A stretch of DNA of 64,000 bases from JBQDBK01 sp052090825 (GTDB lineage: Bacteria; Bacillota; Clostridia; Tissierellales; Peptoniphilaceae). Numbering within the stretch: the stretch's first letter is position 1; every line of letters starts with the position of its first letter. Below are positions 52,353-61,932 of the stretch, piece by piece. The notes under the pieces are model-generated. The model was given only the letters and a program-made list of their open reading frames with translations, did no database searches and was not told the DNA's origin. The stretch is from NCBI GenBank assembly GCA_052090825.1, contig JBQDBK010000003.1, positions 62,001 to 126,000 of the forward strand, given 5' to 3'. Both the position numbers and the translations under genes were made by a program.

Positions 52353-52643
52353 TTATTCCATTCCATCGAAAAATTCAATAGATTTAGAATCTTCAGTAAG
52401 TTTTACTATTGCCTTTTTCCATGAAGGACGTCTTCCTTGATGTGCGCCTTGTCTTTTTAATTTACCACGCATATTCATAGTGTTAACAACTTGAACTTTA
52501 ACGCCAAAAATTTCTTCAACAGCTTTTTTTATTTCAGGTTTAGTAGCTGATTTAGCAACCTCAAAAGTATATTTTCTCTCTTCCATTTGGTCCATACTTT
52601 TTTCCGTTACTAAAGGCTTTCTGATTATATCGTATGAATTCAT
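52353..52643 (-). CDS. rplW: 50S ribosomal protein L23
   Basis: 96 residues, SYDIIRKPLVTEKSMDQMEE at the start. Docking site for trigger factor and SRP at the exit tunnel. The ATG overlaps the rplD stop by one base. Confidence 0.98.
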   Translation of the reverse strand: MNSYDIIRKPLVTEKSMDQMEERKYTFEVAKSATKPEIKKAVEEIFGVKVQVVNTMNMRGKLKRQGAHQGRRPSWKKAIVKLTEDSKSIEFFDGME

Positions 52644-53266
52644 TAGTTGAACACCTCCTCAATCACTCTTAATGCATCTTTAGTAATAATAAGTGAGTTG
52701 TATTTTAAAATTTCATATACATTTATATTTTCAGCTGTTACAGTCTCTACTGTAGGAATGTTTCTAGCTGCACGTTTTACATCAGTGTCATTACCAGCAA
52801 GAACTAGTAAAGCTTTTTTATCTGAATTTATAGCATTTAAAACTTTTACAATGTTTTTTGTTTTTGCTTCTTCTAACTTAATATTATCTACTACTATTAT
52901 TTGGTTTTCTTGAACTTTTGAAGTTAATACACTCTTAAGTGCAAGTCTTCTAACTTTTTTAGGAGTAGTATATGAATAGTCTTTTGGCTTTTTAGCAAAT
53001 ACTATTCCTCCACCTTTCCATTGAGGGGATCTTATACTTCCTTGTCTAGCTCTACCTGTACCCTTTTGTCTCCAAGGCTTTCTACCGCCTCCACGAACTT
53101 CAGAACGTGTTTTAGCACTATGTGTTCCTTGTCTTTTATTGGCTAAAATATTTTTTACTACTAGGTATACAGCATGCTCATTTATTTCAATATCAAATAT
53201 CTCTTTATTTAATTCAATCTCTTCTACGGATTTACCTTCCATATCAAGAACAGAAATCTTAGGCAT
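52643..53266 (-). CDS. rplD: 50S ribosomal protein L4
   Basis: 207 residues. The extended loop AKTRSEVRGGGRKPWRQKGTGRARQG reaches the exit tunnel. In gamma-proteobacteria L4 represses the S10 operon through its leader; whether that happens here is unknown. Confidence 0.98.
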   Translation of the reverse strand: MPKISVLDMEGKSVEEIELNKEIFDIEINEHAVYLVVKNILANKRQGTHSAKTRSEVRGGGRKPWRQKGTGRARQGSIRSPQWKGGGIVFAKKPKDYSYTTPKKVRRLALKSVLTSKVQENQIIVVDNIKLEEAKTKNIVKVLNAINSDKKALLVLAGNDTDVKRAARNIPTVETVTAENINVYEILKYNSLIITKDALRVIEEVFN

Positions 53267-53284
53267 TTTTATACCCTCCTTTCA

Positions 53285-53917
53285 CTACTTAGATGATTTA
53301 ACAGTTTCTTTTACTATAACTTTACCTTTTTTAGAACCTGGAATTGCACCTTTTACTAGAATTAAGTTTTTATCTACATCAACTCTAATTACTTCAAGGT
53401 TTTGAATAGTAACTTGTTCGTTACCCATTTTTCCTGCCATTCTATGTCCTTTGAACACTCTTCCTGGATAACTTGCAGCACCCATACCACCAGGCATTCT
53501 ATGGAATTTAGAACCATGAGTTTCTCTACCACGAGCAAAACCATGTCTCTTTATAACACCTTGAGTTCCTTTACCTTTTGAAGTACCAGTTACATCTACG
53601 AATTCTCCTACTTGAAATAAATCAACTTTGATTTCATCGCCTATGTTGTACTCTTCAGTATTTTCAACTCTGAACTCATTGATGTATTTTTTGTATTCTA
53701 CGCCTGCTTTTTCAAAGTGTCCTTTAAGTGGTTTGTTAACTCTTCTTTCTTTAATAGAACCTGTAGCTACTTGGATTGAATTGTATCCATCAACTTCCAT
53801 TGTCTTTTTTTGAATTACCACATTAGGCTCAGCTTGAATAACTGTTACAGGAGTAACTTTTCCTTCTTCATCAAAGATTTGGGTCATACCAATCTTTTTT
53901 CCAATTAATAATTTCAC
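53285..53917 (-). CDS. rplC: 50S ribosomal protein L3
   Basis: 210 residues, MKLLIGKKIGMTQIFDEEGK at the start and the GRETHGSKFHRMPGGMGAAS block. One of the first assembly proteins; its inner loop approaches the peptidyl-transferase centre. Confidence 0.98.
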   Translation of the reverse strand: MKLLIGKKIGMTQIFDEEGKVTPVTVIQAEPNVVIQKKTMEVDGYNSIQVATGSIKERRVNKPLKGHFEKAGVEYKKYINEFRVENTEEYNIGDEIKVDLFQVGEFVDVTGTSKGKGTQGVIKRHGFARGRETHGSKFHRMPGGMGAASYPGRVFKGHRMAGKMGNEQVTIQNLEVIRVDVDKNLILVKGAIPGSKKGKVIVKETVKSSK

Positions 53918-53974
53918 TTATTTACCTCCTAAAATTTACAGCGGATTGTTAAACAATCATATAAAGAACAATTA

Positions 53975-54295
53975 TTATAGTTTGATTTCTATATCAACAC
54001 CAGCTGGTAAGTTGAGCTTCATTAGTGAATCAACAGTCTTTTGATTTGGATTTACAATATCAATAAGACGTTTATGAGTTCTTTGCTCAAATTGTTCTCT
54101 TGAATCTTTGTACTTATGAACCGCTCTTATTATTGTAATAATTTCCTTTTCTGTTGGTAGAGGTATAGGTCCTGATACATTAGCACCTGTTTTCTTTGAA
54201 ACCTCTACAATTCTTGCAGCAGAACTATCTAATAGTTCGTGATCATAAGCTTTTAATCTGATTCTGATTTTTTGTTGTTTGCCATTATTTGACAT
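53975..54295 (-). CDS. rpsJ: 30S ribosomal protein S10
   Basis: 106 residues, QKIRIRLKAYDHELLDSSAA near the start and the IDIVNPNQKTVDSLMKLNLP end. First gene of the large ribosomal transcript, behind a 210-base leader. S10 also acts with NusB in antitermination. Confidence 0.98.
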   Translation of the reverse strand: MSNNGKQQKIRIRLKAYDHELLDSSAARIVEVSKKTGANVSGPIPLPTEKEIITIIRAVHKYKDSREQFEQRTHKRLIDIVNPNQKTVDSLMKLNLPAGVDIEIKL

Positions 54296-54541
54296 AATTT
54301 CCCTCCTATTCGCATAAATACGCTATTTGCGAGATAGGGTTATCTATAAACGCTCCCCGGTGTTTCATATGGGTCGCAATAAAAGAAAAAATAACCCGCG
54401 CCCAGATCTAGTCTGGACTTCTCATCCATAATTACCTTGAATTCCCTTTTTTCCACAAGATTTCAAGCAACTTATGAAATCATCGCAATTCATTTAACTC
54501 AAACGCTTAAACATTATATAAGATATAGACTTCTTTGTAAA
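54296..54541 (-). promoter_or_regulatory. S10-operon promoter and long structured leader
   Basis: On the minus strand TTTACA (54536-54541) and TATAAT (54513-54518) are exactly 17 bases apart. The leader of about 210 bases is GC-richer than its surroundings. It includes an imperfect hairpin with arms CGCAAATA/TATTTATGCG just before the AGGAGGG ribosome site and a GTCCAGA/TCTGGGC hairpin around 54410. Such a leader suggests control of the operon at the RNA level. Confidence 0.75.
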
Positions 54542-54735
54542 GTAAATTTCATAATATATGAAAAATATTTTGTGAAATTTTTGTGAAATTTATATTTCTA
54601 TATAGATTTAAGCAACTTTGGTAAGTATATATCTTTTTTTTATAAAAATCTACATATATTTTAAATAAATTTTAAATAATTAATTTTTTCTACTATGTAT
54701 TTAGTGCCTATGAAATTAATTTTTCTAAAACTTAA
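54542..54735. other. AT-rich spacer
   Basis: No gene or hairpin stands out in this spacer between the S10 promoter and the terminator of the polyphosphate kinase gene. Confidence 0.5.
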
Positions 54736-54763
54736 AAACCTACTTAAAAATTTAAGTAGGTTT
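54736..54763 (-). terminator. Terminator of the PPK2 gene
   Basis: AAACCTACTTAAA pairs with TTTAAGTAGGTTT around two bases, just past the stop codon. Confidence 0.85.
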
Positions 54764-54769
54764 AACATA

Positions 54770-56218
54770 TTATAGAAACTTTTTACTATATTTTATAAAT
54801 TCTTTTAAAACTTTTATTCTTGCATATTTTTTGTCATTACCTTCTACTACGATCCAAGGTGCATAGTTTGTATTTGTTCTTTCGAGCATTTCATCCATAG
54901 CTTCTATATACTGATCCCACTTATCACGATTTCTCCAGTCCTCTTCAGTAATCTTATATTGCTTATCAGGATTTTCTTCTCTTGCCTTAAATCTTTTCAT
55001 CTGTTCGTCTTTATCTATAGTTACAAAAAATTTTAAAATCATAATTTTATTATCTGCTAATTGTTTTTCAAAATGATTTATTTCTTGGTAAGCTCTTTCC
55101 CATTCATTATCTGTGGCAAATCCTTCAATTCTTTCTACCATAACTCTTCCATACCAACTTCTAGAAAAAATTGACATTCTTCCTTTTTCTGGTAAGTCTT
55201 TATAAAATCTCCATAAATAATGGTGTGCATTTTCACCTTCATCTGGAGCTGATATGGCGTGTACTTGTAATAATCTAGGATCCATATATTTTATTAATCT
55301 ATTTATAGCTCCATCTTTTCCTGCTGCATCTACCCCTTCAAAAACTAAAATAATTGGTAAGTCTTTCATATAGGCTTTAAGCATTATATCAGCAGCTTCT
55401 TTTTGCAAGTCTTTTAATTGGTGACTGTATTCTTCTTCACTTAAGTTTTTGCTTAAATCAACTTCTTCTAAAATCCTATTTTTAAGCTGGTATTCTCTAT
55501 TGATCCTAACGCCGTCTTCTCTTTTAGTCACAACTCTTTCTATTCCTCTTTCAAGGGCCAACATAGCTAATTTAAGGCCAGCTTCAGCTCCATCTTTTTT
55601 ATCTTTCATATCTATGATATTCCAAGATAAAATATTGTCATTAGTTCTATTAAGTACTTTAGAAAAATGCTCTTTGTAGTCTTCATAATTTTCTCTTTGT
55701 TCTCTATCATCATCACTTACATATACCGACTCTATTTCAGAATCTAAATAATCATCTATTCTTTTACTTTGTTCTTTTTCGGATATATTTAAGAAAAACT
55801 TTACTACAACTGTGTAATCATCATATAAGGTTTTTTCTAATGACTTTATTGCATCTATTTTCTTATCTAAATTTGATTCAGAAATGTTTAAATCTTTCAT
55901 TATTTCATAATAATAACTTTTATCAAATATTGTTAGATGTCCTTTTTTAGGCGTGCTTAACCAAAATTTTCTCATATTAATATAGTTAGACTTGTCTGGA
56001 TTAAAATTATCAAATACCTCTACACTATAGTACTTGGGATTTAATTCTCTAACTAATTTTTTAATAAAATATCCTTTACCTGACGACTCCCAGCCTTCTA
56101 TTATTATTAACATTGGTATGTCAAGTGATTGCGCCACCCTTTGAAGCCTGGCAAAGTTAGAAGCCAAATCAGAAAGCCCAAATTTTGTATTTTCTTCTAT
56201 TTCTTTATTTAATAACAT
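54770..56218 (-). CDS. pap: Two-domain polyphosphate kinase 2 (polyphosphate:AMP phosphotransferase type)
   Basis: 482 residues with two PPK2 domains. The N-terminal copy has Walker A GWESSGKG (about 43-50) but a diverged lid. The C-terminal copy (about 260-480) has GVDAAGKDG, the HHYLWRFYKDLPEKGRMSIFSRSWYGRVMVER block and an RFKAREENPDKQ segment. The fused two-domain form is class II PPK2, which phosphorylates AMP to ADP with polyphosphate. The conserved motifs suggest the second domain is catalytic. It stands alone upstream of the S10 promoter and may link polyphosphate to the adenylate pool. Confidence 0.88.
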   Translation of the reverse strand: MLLNKEIEENTKFGLSDLASNFARLQRVAQSLDIPMLIIIEGWESSGKGYFIKKLVRELNPKYYSVEVFDNFNPDKSNYINMRKFWLSTPKKGHLTIFDKSYYYEIMKDLNISESNLDKKIDAIKSLEKTLYDDYTVVVKFFLNISEKEQSKRIDDYLDSEIESVYVSDDDREQRENYEDYKEHFSKVLNRTNDNILSWNIIDMKDKKDGAEAGLKLAMLALERGIERVVTKREDGVRINREYQLKNRILEEVDLSKNLSEEEYSHQLKDLQKEAADIMLKAYMKDLPIILVFEGVDAAGKDGAINRLIKYMDPRLLQVHAISAPDEGENAHHYLWRFYKDLPEKGRMSIFSRSWYGRVMVERIEGFATDNEWERAYQEINHFEKQLADNKIMILKFFVTIDKDEQMKRFKAREENPDKQYKITEEDWRNRDKWDQYIEAMDEMLERTNTNYAPWIVVEGNDKKYARIKVLKEFIKYSKKFL

Positions 56219-56318
56219 ATATCCTCCTTTATTGTGATCATGGAATTAATTAATATTTTTATACCCTTTATTCTATGCTTATAAATTTAATTATTTAAAG
56301 AAATAAAAATAGAAAATT

Positions 56319-57113
56319 TTAATTTATATTTATAATCCCGTTTGTAGTTTTTAATTCTATTTTATCCTCAGCAGAACCAAAAACTTTTCTAATTGTCTTA
56401 TTTTTTCCTAAACTAAACTCATTTTCATCAAATAAATTTAAAACTCCATTAGATTTGTTTATAAAAATTTCTGCATTATACTTGTCAAAATTCAAATTAA
56501 TTATTCCATTTACATTTTTAACTTTCATAGGATATGTTCCCTCACCTTCTAAGGATATTACACCGTTAGTCGACTTCATTATTAAAGATTTAAACTTTTC
56601 TTTCGAAAACAAAATACCATTTACATTATTACACTTTATTTCAGTAAGCTCTGGATTTTTCAGTTTTATTATTATTCTAGCTTTTTTATCATTTTTAGCT
56701 TTTATAGAATAGTTAGTAGAATTTTTTTCTATTTTTAAGCTATTATTATTTATCTTATCTTTTTCTTTCTTATATAGGATAACTTCATTTATATTTCCTT
56801 TAACTATGATCAAATTGGAATTAGTTAGACCTATATCTAAGCTTTTTAAATCATCTAATCTCTCAGTGCTAATTATATTTTCTTTATTTTCCATTATTTC
56901 TTCTAAGTCAGAATAGTTTTCTACATCCATAAAGTCATTAAAATCTTCTCTTACACCAAGCTCTTCTAATACATTTACTCCAAATAAGTTAAAACTTCCT
57001 GAATCTTTATATATATTTTCTAGTTTAAAATTTTTATAATCAAAGACCATGAAAGACCCTATAAGTAAACTTATTGAAATTAAGAGCATTATTAATATTT
57101 TATTCCTTTTCAT
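56319..57113 (-). CDS. DUF4097-like beta-repeat exported protein
   Basis: 264 residues. One N-terminal membrane helix (about 7-25) is followed by an extracytoplasmic region. Its second half contains repeating beta strands with the motif NG-[VI]-[IL]-x-[LF] (STNGVISLEG, NVNGIINLNF, KSNGVLNLFD, TTNGIININ), as in the DUF4097 putative-adhesin family. Third gene of the PadR-DUF1700 operon (overlap four bases). In other Firmicutes this trio is a common envelope-stress-like unit of unknown ligand. Confidence 0.85.
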   Translation of the reverse strand: MKRNKILIMLLISISLLIGSFMVFDYKNFKLENIYKDSGSFNLFGVNVLEELGVREDFNDFMDVENYSDLEEIMENKENIISTERLDDLKSLDIGLTNSNLIIVKGNINEVILYKKEKDKINNNSLKIEKNSTNYSIKAKNDKKARIIIKLKNPELTEIKCNNVNGILFSKEKFKSLIMKSTNGVISLEGEGTYPMKVKNVNGIINLNFDKYNAEIFINKSNGVLNLFDENEFSLGKNKTIRKVFGSAEDKIELKTTNGIININ

Positions 57114-57748
57114 ATTTTATCTCCTATTTTCTTTAATTCCCAAATTATAGCCATAATCAATTTTCTAATATTAATAAATAACCATCTTATAAAGCCAACA
57201 CCGTACTTAAATATTACCATTCCAATTAATATGGAAGTTATTGCCAGTAGAATTTTAGTTATTGGATTTAAACTTGTTATAAAGTAGGGTACATTTACAA
57301 TTCCACTAGCAAGGATAAAAGGGGAAATGCTTAAAGGTACGATTATTCCTATTGCTATCGCAGAAATTCCAAGTAGGAAAATAGTAACCGCTAAGCTCAC
57401 TAATAATCCAAAAGCTCCTGCAATTAAACCTATCAAACTAGGCGCTAAAAATACTATAAAGAAAAGAATTCCTAATAGGTATAGTAATTTTTTTATAAGT
57501 GTTTGGTCTTCATCTTTAAGCTCTTTAGATTTATTTACATTTTTTAATTTATTATTTTCATTATTTAGATATTCTTTTGCAATTATTTCTGGCTGACCTA
57601 ACTCCTGGCATATTTGCTGTTCAGTTTTCCCATTACTTAGTCCAAATTCAAAATGTTCTTCATAGTCTTCTAATATATCATTGACAACTACCCAAGGCAG
57701 TTCATTTAAATAAAGTCTTAGTAAATCTAAAAACTCTTTCTTTTTCAT
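57110..57748 (-). CDS. DUF1700 (HAAS) membrane protein
   Basis: 212 residues. A cytoplasmic helical HAAS domain at the start (MKKKEFLDLLRLYLNELPW ... GQPEIIAKEYLN), then four hydrophobic segments. I chose ATG at 57748 behind AAGGAGA; it overlaps the padR stop as ATGA. HAAS domains are thought to signal between PadR regulators and DUF4097 proteins. A signalling or envelope role is inferred from this conserved trio. Confidence 0.88.
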   Translation of the reverse strand: MKKKEFLDLLRLYLNELPWVVVNDILEDYEEHFEFGLSNGKTEQQICQELGQPEIIAKEYLNNENNKLKNVNKSKELKDEDQTLIKKLLYLLGILFFIVFLAPSLIGLIAGAFGLLVSLAVTIFLLGISAIAIGIIVPLSISPFILASGIVNVPYFITSLNPITKILLAITSILIGMVIFKYGVGFIRWLFINIRKLIMAIIWELKKIGDKI

Positions 57749-58059
57749 ATATTTCTCCTTAAAATATTGTTTACATTTTTTATAAAGCTTTCCCATTCAT
57801 TTAATTGACTTACCGATATATCTTTACCAACTTCTGTTAGTCTATAATATTTTCTAGGGGGGCCACTTTGGGACTCCTTAAGGTAAGTTTCTACATATTT
57901 TTCATTTTTAAGTCTTCTTAGTAGAGGATATATAGTCCCCTCAGATATATCAATATGATGGGATATTTCTTCAACTAATTCGTATCCATACATATCCCTA
58001 TCCATTAGAAGAGACAGTACTAAAAGTTCTAAAACTCCTTTTTTAAATTGAACATTCAA
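57745..58059 (-). CDS. PadR family transcriptional regulator
   Basis: 104 residues, with the PadR winged helix: KKGVLELLVLSLLMDRDMYGYELVEEIS, then EGTIYPLLRRLKNEKYVETY and PPRKYYRLTEVGK. Short PadR-s2 type regulators repress their own operon. Its stop TGA overlaps the DUF1700 start. Confidence 0.93.
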   Translation of the reverse strand: MNVQFKKGVLELLVLSLLMDRDMYGYELVEEISHHIDISEGTIYPLLRRLKNEKYVETYLKESQSGPPRKYYRLTEVGKDISVSQLNEWESFIKNVNNILRRNI

Positions 58060-58143
58060 ACCCTACTCACCTCTTTACATTTATATAATAACAAGAACTA
58101 CCTTTTAATGCAAGGTACTGTTTAAAGTATAGGGTGAAAAAAT

Positions 58144-58173
58144 AAAAAAACTCCACTTAAGTGGAGTTTTTTT
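58144..58173. terminator. 15-bp perfect hairpin ending nrdAB
   Basis: AAAAAAACTCCACTT and its complement form a palindrome with T7 on both strands, two bases after the nrdB stop. Confidence 0.9.
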
Positions 58174-58175
58174 AT

Positions 58176-59216
58176 TTATAGATCATCTTCTATTACAGAT
58201 GATTTAGAATAAGCTGAAACTTTAGCCTCAAAAAAGTCTGTTTTAACAGAGTTAGGGTCGGAATATTCTCTAACCCATTCCATAGATTCCGGTTCTTTTA
58301 TATGGTCCTCATATAATATTTCAAATCCTAAGCCTTTACATCTTAAATTCCCTAAATATTTTATATAAGATTCAACCATATTCATGCTTAGACCTTTTAC
58401 TGAATCTCCTATTACATACTTTGCCCATTTTATTTCTTCTTCTACTGCTCTTTTTATCATATTTCTAAAAATTTCTATATTTTCTTTTGTAAATATTTCT
58501 GGTTCTTCTTTTTTAAGTTCTAATATTATTGAACGAAATAGCCAAAGGTGGGTGTTTTCATCTCTATTTATATACCTTATTTCTCCAACAGTTCCTGGCA
58601 TTTTGCCCATCCTACCTAGTGAATAGAAAAACATAAATCCCGAATAAAAATATATTCCTTCTAATACATAGTTTGCAACAGCGGTTTTTACTAGGTTATA
58701 AGTTGTTCTGTTGTTATAAAAATCATTGTATTGATCTCCTATAAACTTATTTCTAGCAAGTAGGACAGGGTCATCTTTCCATTGGTATAATATTTTGCTT
58801 CTCTCTTCAGGTGAACATATAGTATCCAGTATATAACCATAACTTTGAGAATGAATTGCCTCTTGATAGGACTGTATAGTTAAGCATAGATTTACTTCAT
58901 TGGCTGTTATATATTCTATTAAATTAGGCAAATTTGCTGTTTGCAGTGAATCTAAAAAGATTAAAAATGATAGTATTTTATCATAGGCTGTTTTTTCTTC
59001 TGGCTCTAATTTTCTATAATCTTTAGTATCTTGAGATAGGTTTATTTCCTCTGGTATCCAAAAGTTATTCATGGCCTGTCTATACCAATCAGAAACCCAA
59101 GAATATTTAATATTGTTAAAGTCATTTAGGTTGGTCGTATTTCCATTAACCATCCTACGTTTGCTAAGTTCAATATCACCATGCTCATTGAACAAGGCTT
59201 TTCTTTTAAGTTCCAT
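58176..59216 (-). CDS. nrdB: Ribonucleoside-diphosphate reductase, beta subunit (class Ia R2)
   Basis: 346 residues. All di-metal ligands fit: Asp in FLDSLQT, Glu/His in QEAIHSQSYGYIL, Glu in VLEGIYFYS and Glu/His in RDENTHLW. The radical tyrosine is present (HSQSY, equivalent to E. coli Tyr122), so this is not a tyrosine-less class Ic. It makes the radical used by NrdA. It follows nrdA by ten bases. Confidence 0.96.
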   Translation of the reverse strand: MELKRKALFNEHGDIELSKRRMVNGNTTNLNDFNNIKYSWVSDWYRQAMNNFWIPEEINLSQDTKDYRKLEPEEKTAYDKILSFLIFLDSLQTANLPNLIEYITANEVNLCLTIQSYQEAIHSQSYGYILDTICSPEERSKILYQWKDDPVLLARNKFIGDQYNDFYNNRTTYNLVKTAVANYVLEGIYFYSGFMFFYSLGRMGKMPGTVGEIRYINRDENTHLWLFRSIILELKKEEPEIFTKENIEIFRNMIKRAVEEEIKWAKYVIGDSVKGLSMNMVESYIKYLGNLRCKGLGFEILYEDHIKEPESMEWVREYSDPNSVKTDFFEAKVSAYSKSSVIEDDL

Positions 59217-59226
59217 TTATACCTCC

Positions 59227-61755
59227 TTATGCACTGCAACTATCGCATTCTTCAACTTCAAGTGATTTTCCTCTTACATAATAAAGAGTTTTCACTCCTT
59301 CTTCCATTGCTTTTATATAAAGTTTCAAAATTCTTGACATAGAATATTCAGTAGTTATATATAAATTTACTGATTGAGCCTGATCAATATGCCTTGCTCT
59401 TACTCCAGCTGCCCTAACTACCCAATTTTGATCTATATCATGAGCATTTTCATATAACCAAAAGGTCCTTGGATTTAATGAAGGCGCAACTCTTGGAACG
59501 ATTTGACCTTTTTTCTCCTCTAAGAAATATCTCTTCATAACAGGGTCTACAGCAGCTGTAGTACCAGCTATTATAGAAGTTGACCCAGTTGGTGCTATTG
59601 CCATTAAATAGCCGTTTCTCATTCCATGCTCAGATACAGATTTCTCTAATTCTTTCCATCTGTCAGAAACATAATTTCTCTTTTCAAAGTATTGTCCATT
59701 TTGCCAATTAGAGCCTTCAAAATACTTATAAGTTCCCTTTTCTTTGGCAATTTCATTACTTGCTTTTATAGCATAATAATTTATATCTTCATATAGCTCA
59801 TCTGCATATTTTAGGTGTTCTTCACTTTGGAAGGATATATCTTGTTTTACTAGAGCATGATGGTAGCCACTAGTTCCAAGTCCTATAGCCCTATACTTTT
59901 TATTTGTTATTTCAGCATATTTAAGCGGGTAGTAATTTAAGTCTATTACATTATCTAAAGCTCTTACTACCGTTGTAATTACATCTTCTAATTCCTCTTG
60001 ATCATTTACTTCTATATTACCTAAAACTAGAGATGCCAAATTACATACTACAAAGTCTCCTGCTTTAGTTCTTTCTATTACTATTTCTTCCCCGTCTATT
60101 ATCTCAACTTTTTTATCTACTGATTCACTAGCACTTGTATTTTGTGCAATTTCAGTACACAAGTTAGAGCAGTAGACTATTCCCTTATGAGAATTTGGAT
60201 TGAATTCATTAACTATATCTCTATTAAATATAAATGGTGTTCCAGTTTCTACAGCTGATTTAATAATTAATCTAACTAAATCTTTAACAGACATAGTTCT
60301 TTTAGATATCTTTGGATCTTCTATACACTCCTTATACTTTTCTAACCATTCATCTCCAAAATAGTCTTCTAAAGAATAACCCTTCTCTTTTAAGATTTCA
60401 TGTGGACACATCATATACCAAGTTCCATCTATATTATCCCTTGCCATTTCCCAGAAATAATTTGGTACACAAATTCCAGGAAATACGTCATGAGCCTTCA
60501 TTCTATCATCGCCATTGTTAGTTCTTAGTTGTAAAAATTCAGCTATATCCTTGTGCCATATATCTAAATATACTGCACAGGCCCCAGCTCTTACACCTAA
60601 TTGGTCTACTGCAACTGCTGTATCATTTGCAAGCTTTATCCATCTTGCAACCCCGCCTGCAACTCCTTTAAACCCACGAATATCAGAACCCATAGCCCTT
60701 ACCTTTCCAAAGTAAAGTCCCATTCCACCTCCGTGTTTTGAAACCTGAGAAAAATTAGTTATGGAACGATAAATTCCATCTAGGCTATCTGGTACTGTAT
60801 CTATGAAACAAGAAGATAGTTGGTGAAAGGGCTTCCTAGCATTTGCCATAGTTGGAGTTGCCATTGTAACTTTAAGTTTACTTAAAATATCATATATTTT
60901 CTTTGCCCAAAATACTTTTTTATCTCCTTCTGGTATTGCAAGATGCATAGCTATACCCATAAACATTTCTTGGACATCTTCTAATAAAGTGCCTTCTCCG
61001 TCTCTTATTAGGTATCTTTTTACTAAAAGGTCTAGACCGCTATAATTAAATAACTTATCCCTATCTATATCCATATATGATTCTAATTCACTTATATTAT
61101 CTTCACTATAATTTTCTAAAATATATTTCCCGTATAAGTTTTTAGATGTTAAATATTTAATTTTATCTTTGAAACTATATATTTCAAGTTTAGACTCTTC
61201 TTTTTCAATTAATTTTTTTATTTTTATCGATAAAAACCTAGCTGCTATAAACTCCCATTTAGGGGCTTCTTTCGAGGTTAATTCACTTGCTGCCCTAATT
61301 AAAATATTTAAATAATCTTCTTCATTCATATTCCCATGAGAAAAAGAGTGAAACTTATTAAATAAAAATACTAGACTATAATTATCTTCCCTAAAATCTT
61401 CTTGAACGCTTTTTAATGCTTCTATTACTTTATCATCTGTAAAATAATCAGAAAAATCTTCTATAGCTTTCCTCATAGTATGATGAGATGCTCTATAAAG
61501 TATATAAGATTTTACAACTTGATAGTAATTATTTTCTATTAAAGTTATTTCAACTAAGTCTTGTATTTCTTCTACTGTTACTACATGTCCTCTAGGAAAT
61601 GAATTTTTTACCTTATCTAAAACTTGATTAGACATCTTGTCTAATTTTTCTTCTGTAATGGGTTTGCCCACAGAAATAAAGGCCTTTTTCATGGCCTCTT
61701 TAACCTTAGAAAGTTCAAAATCTACTTCCTTTCCGCTTCTTTTTATTATCTTCAT
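59227..61755 (-). CDS. nrdA: Ribonucleoside-diphosphate reductase, alpha subunit (class Ia)
   Basis: 842 residues from ATG 61755 (GGGAG six bases upstream). N-terminal ATP cone (MKIIKRSGKEVDFELSKVKE) for dATP feedback. The catalytic region includes QLSSCFIDTVPDSLDG, SNLCTEIAQNTSA and GTSGYHHAL, and the C-terminal swinging cysteines are CDSC. It reduces NDPs to dNDPs aerobically, so an oxygen-dependent enzyme is kept in an organism whose other genes look anaerobic; it may be used under oxygen exposure. Confidence 0.96.
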   Translation of the reverse strand: MKIIKRSGKEVDFELSKVKEAMKKAFISVGKPITEEKLDKMSNQVLDKVKNSFPRGHVVTVEEIQDLVEITLIENNYYQVVKSYILYRASHHTMRKAIEDFSDYFTDDKVIEALKSVQEDFREDNYSLVFLFNKFHSFSHGNMNEEDYLNILIRAASELTSKEAPKWEFIAARFLSIKIKKLIEKEESKLEIYSFKDKIKYLTSKNLYGKYILENYSEDNISELESYMDIDRDKLFNYSGLDLLVKRYLIRDGEGTLLEDVQEMFMGIAMHLAIPEGDKKVFWAKKIYDILSKLKVTMATPTMANARKPFHQLSSCFIDTVPDSLDGIYRSITNFSQVSKHGGGMGLYFGKVRAMGSDIRGFKGVAGGVARWIKLANDTAVAVDQLGVRAGACAVYLDIWHKDIAEFLQLRTNNGDDRMKAHDVFPGICVPNYFWEMARDNIDGTWYMMCPHEILKEKGYSLEDYFGDEWLEKYKECIEDPKISKRTMSVKDLVRLIIKSAVETGTPFIFNRDIVNEFNPNSHKGIVYCSNLCTEIAQNTSASESVDKKVEIIDGEEIVIERTKAGDFVVCNLASLVLGNIEVNDQEELEDVITTVVRALDNVIDLNYYPLKYAEITNKKYRAIGLGTSGYHHALVKQDISFQSEEHLKYADELYEDINYYAIKASNEIAKEKGTYKYFEGSNWQNGQYFEKRNYVSDRWKELEKSVSEHGMRNGYLMAIAPTGSTSIIAGTTAAVDPVMKRYFLEEKKGQIVPRVAPSLNPRTFWLYENAHDIDQNWVVRAAGVRARHIDQAQSVNLYITTEYSMSRILKLYIKAMEEGVKTLYYVRGKSLEVEECDSCSA

Positions 61756-61932
61756 TTTTATCTCCCACATCTTTATCTTATTTTAAATTTATATCTTATA
61801 CTATACCCTAAATTAAAAGTAAGTTATATGAATCTAGTATATTTTTACTTAACTTTTTAAATATTTACTTACTTCTTGATTTATAGAGATCTATTTAATA
61901 CAATTGATATAATTATAAGAAAGAGGTTAAAT

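Noticed and set aside
58176..59216. NrdB as a tyrosine-less (class Ic) subunit
   Set aside because: The radical tyrosine is present in the HSQSY motif and all metal ligands are conserved.
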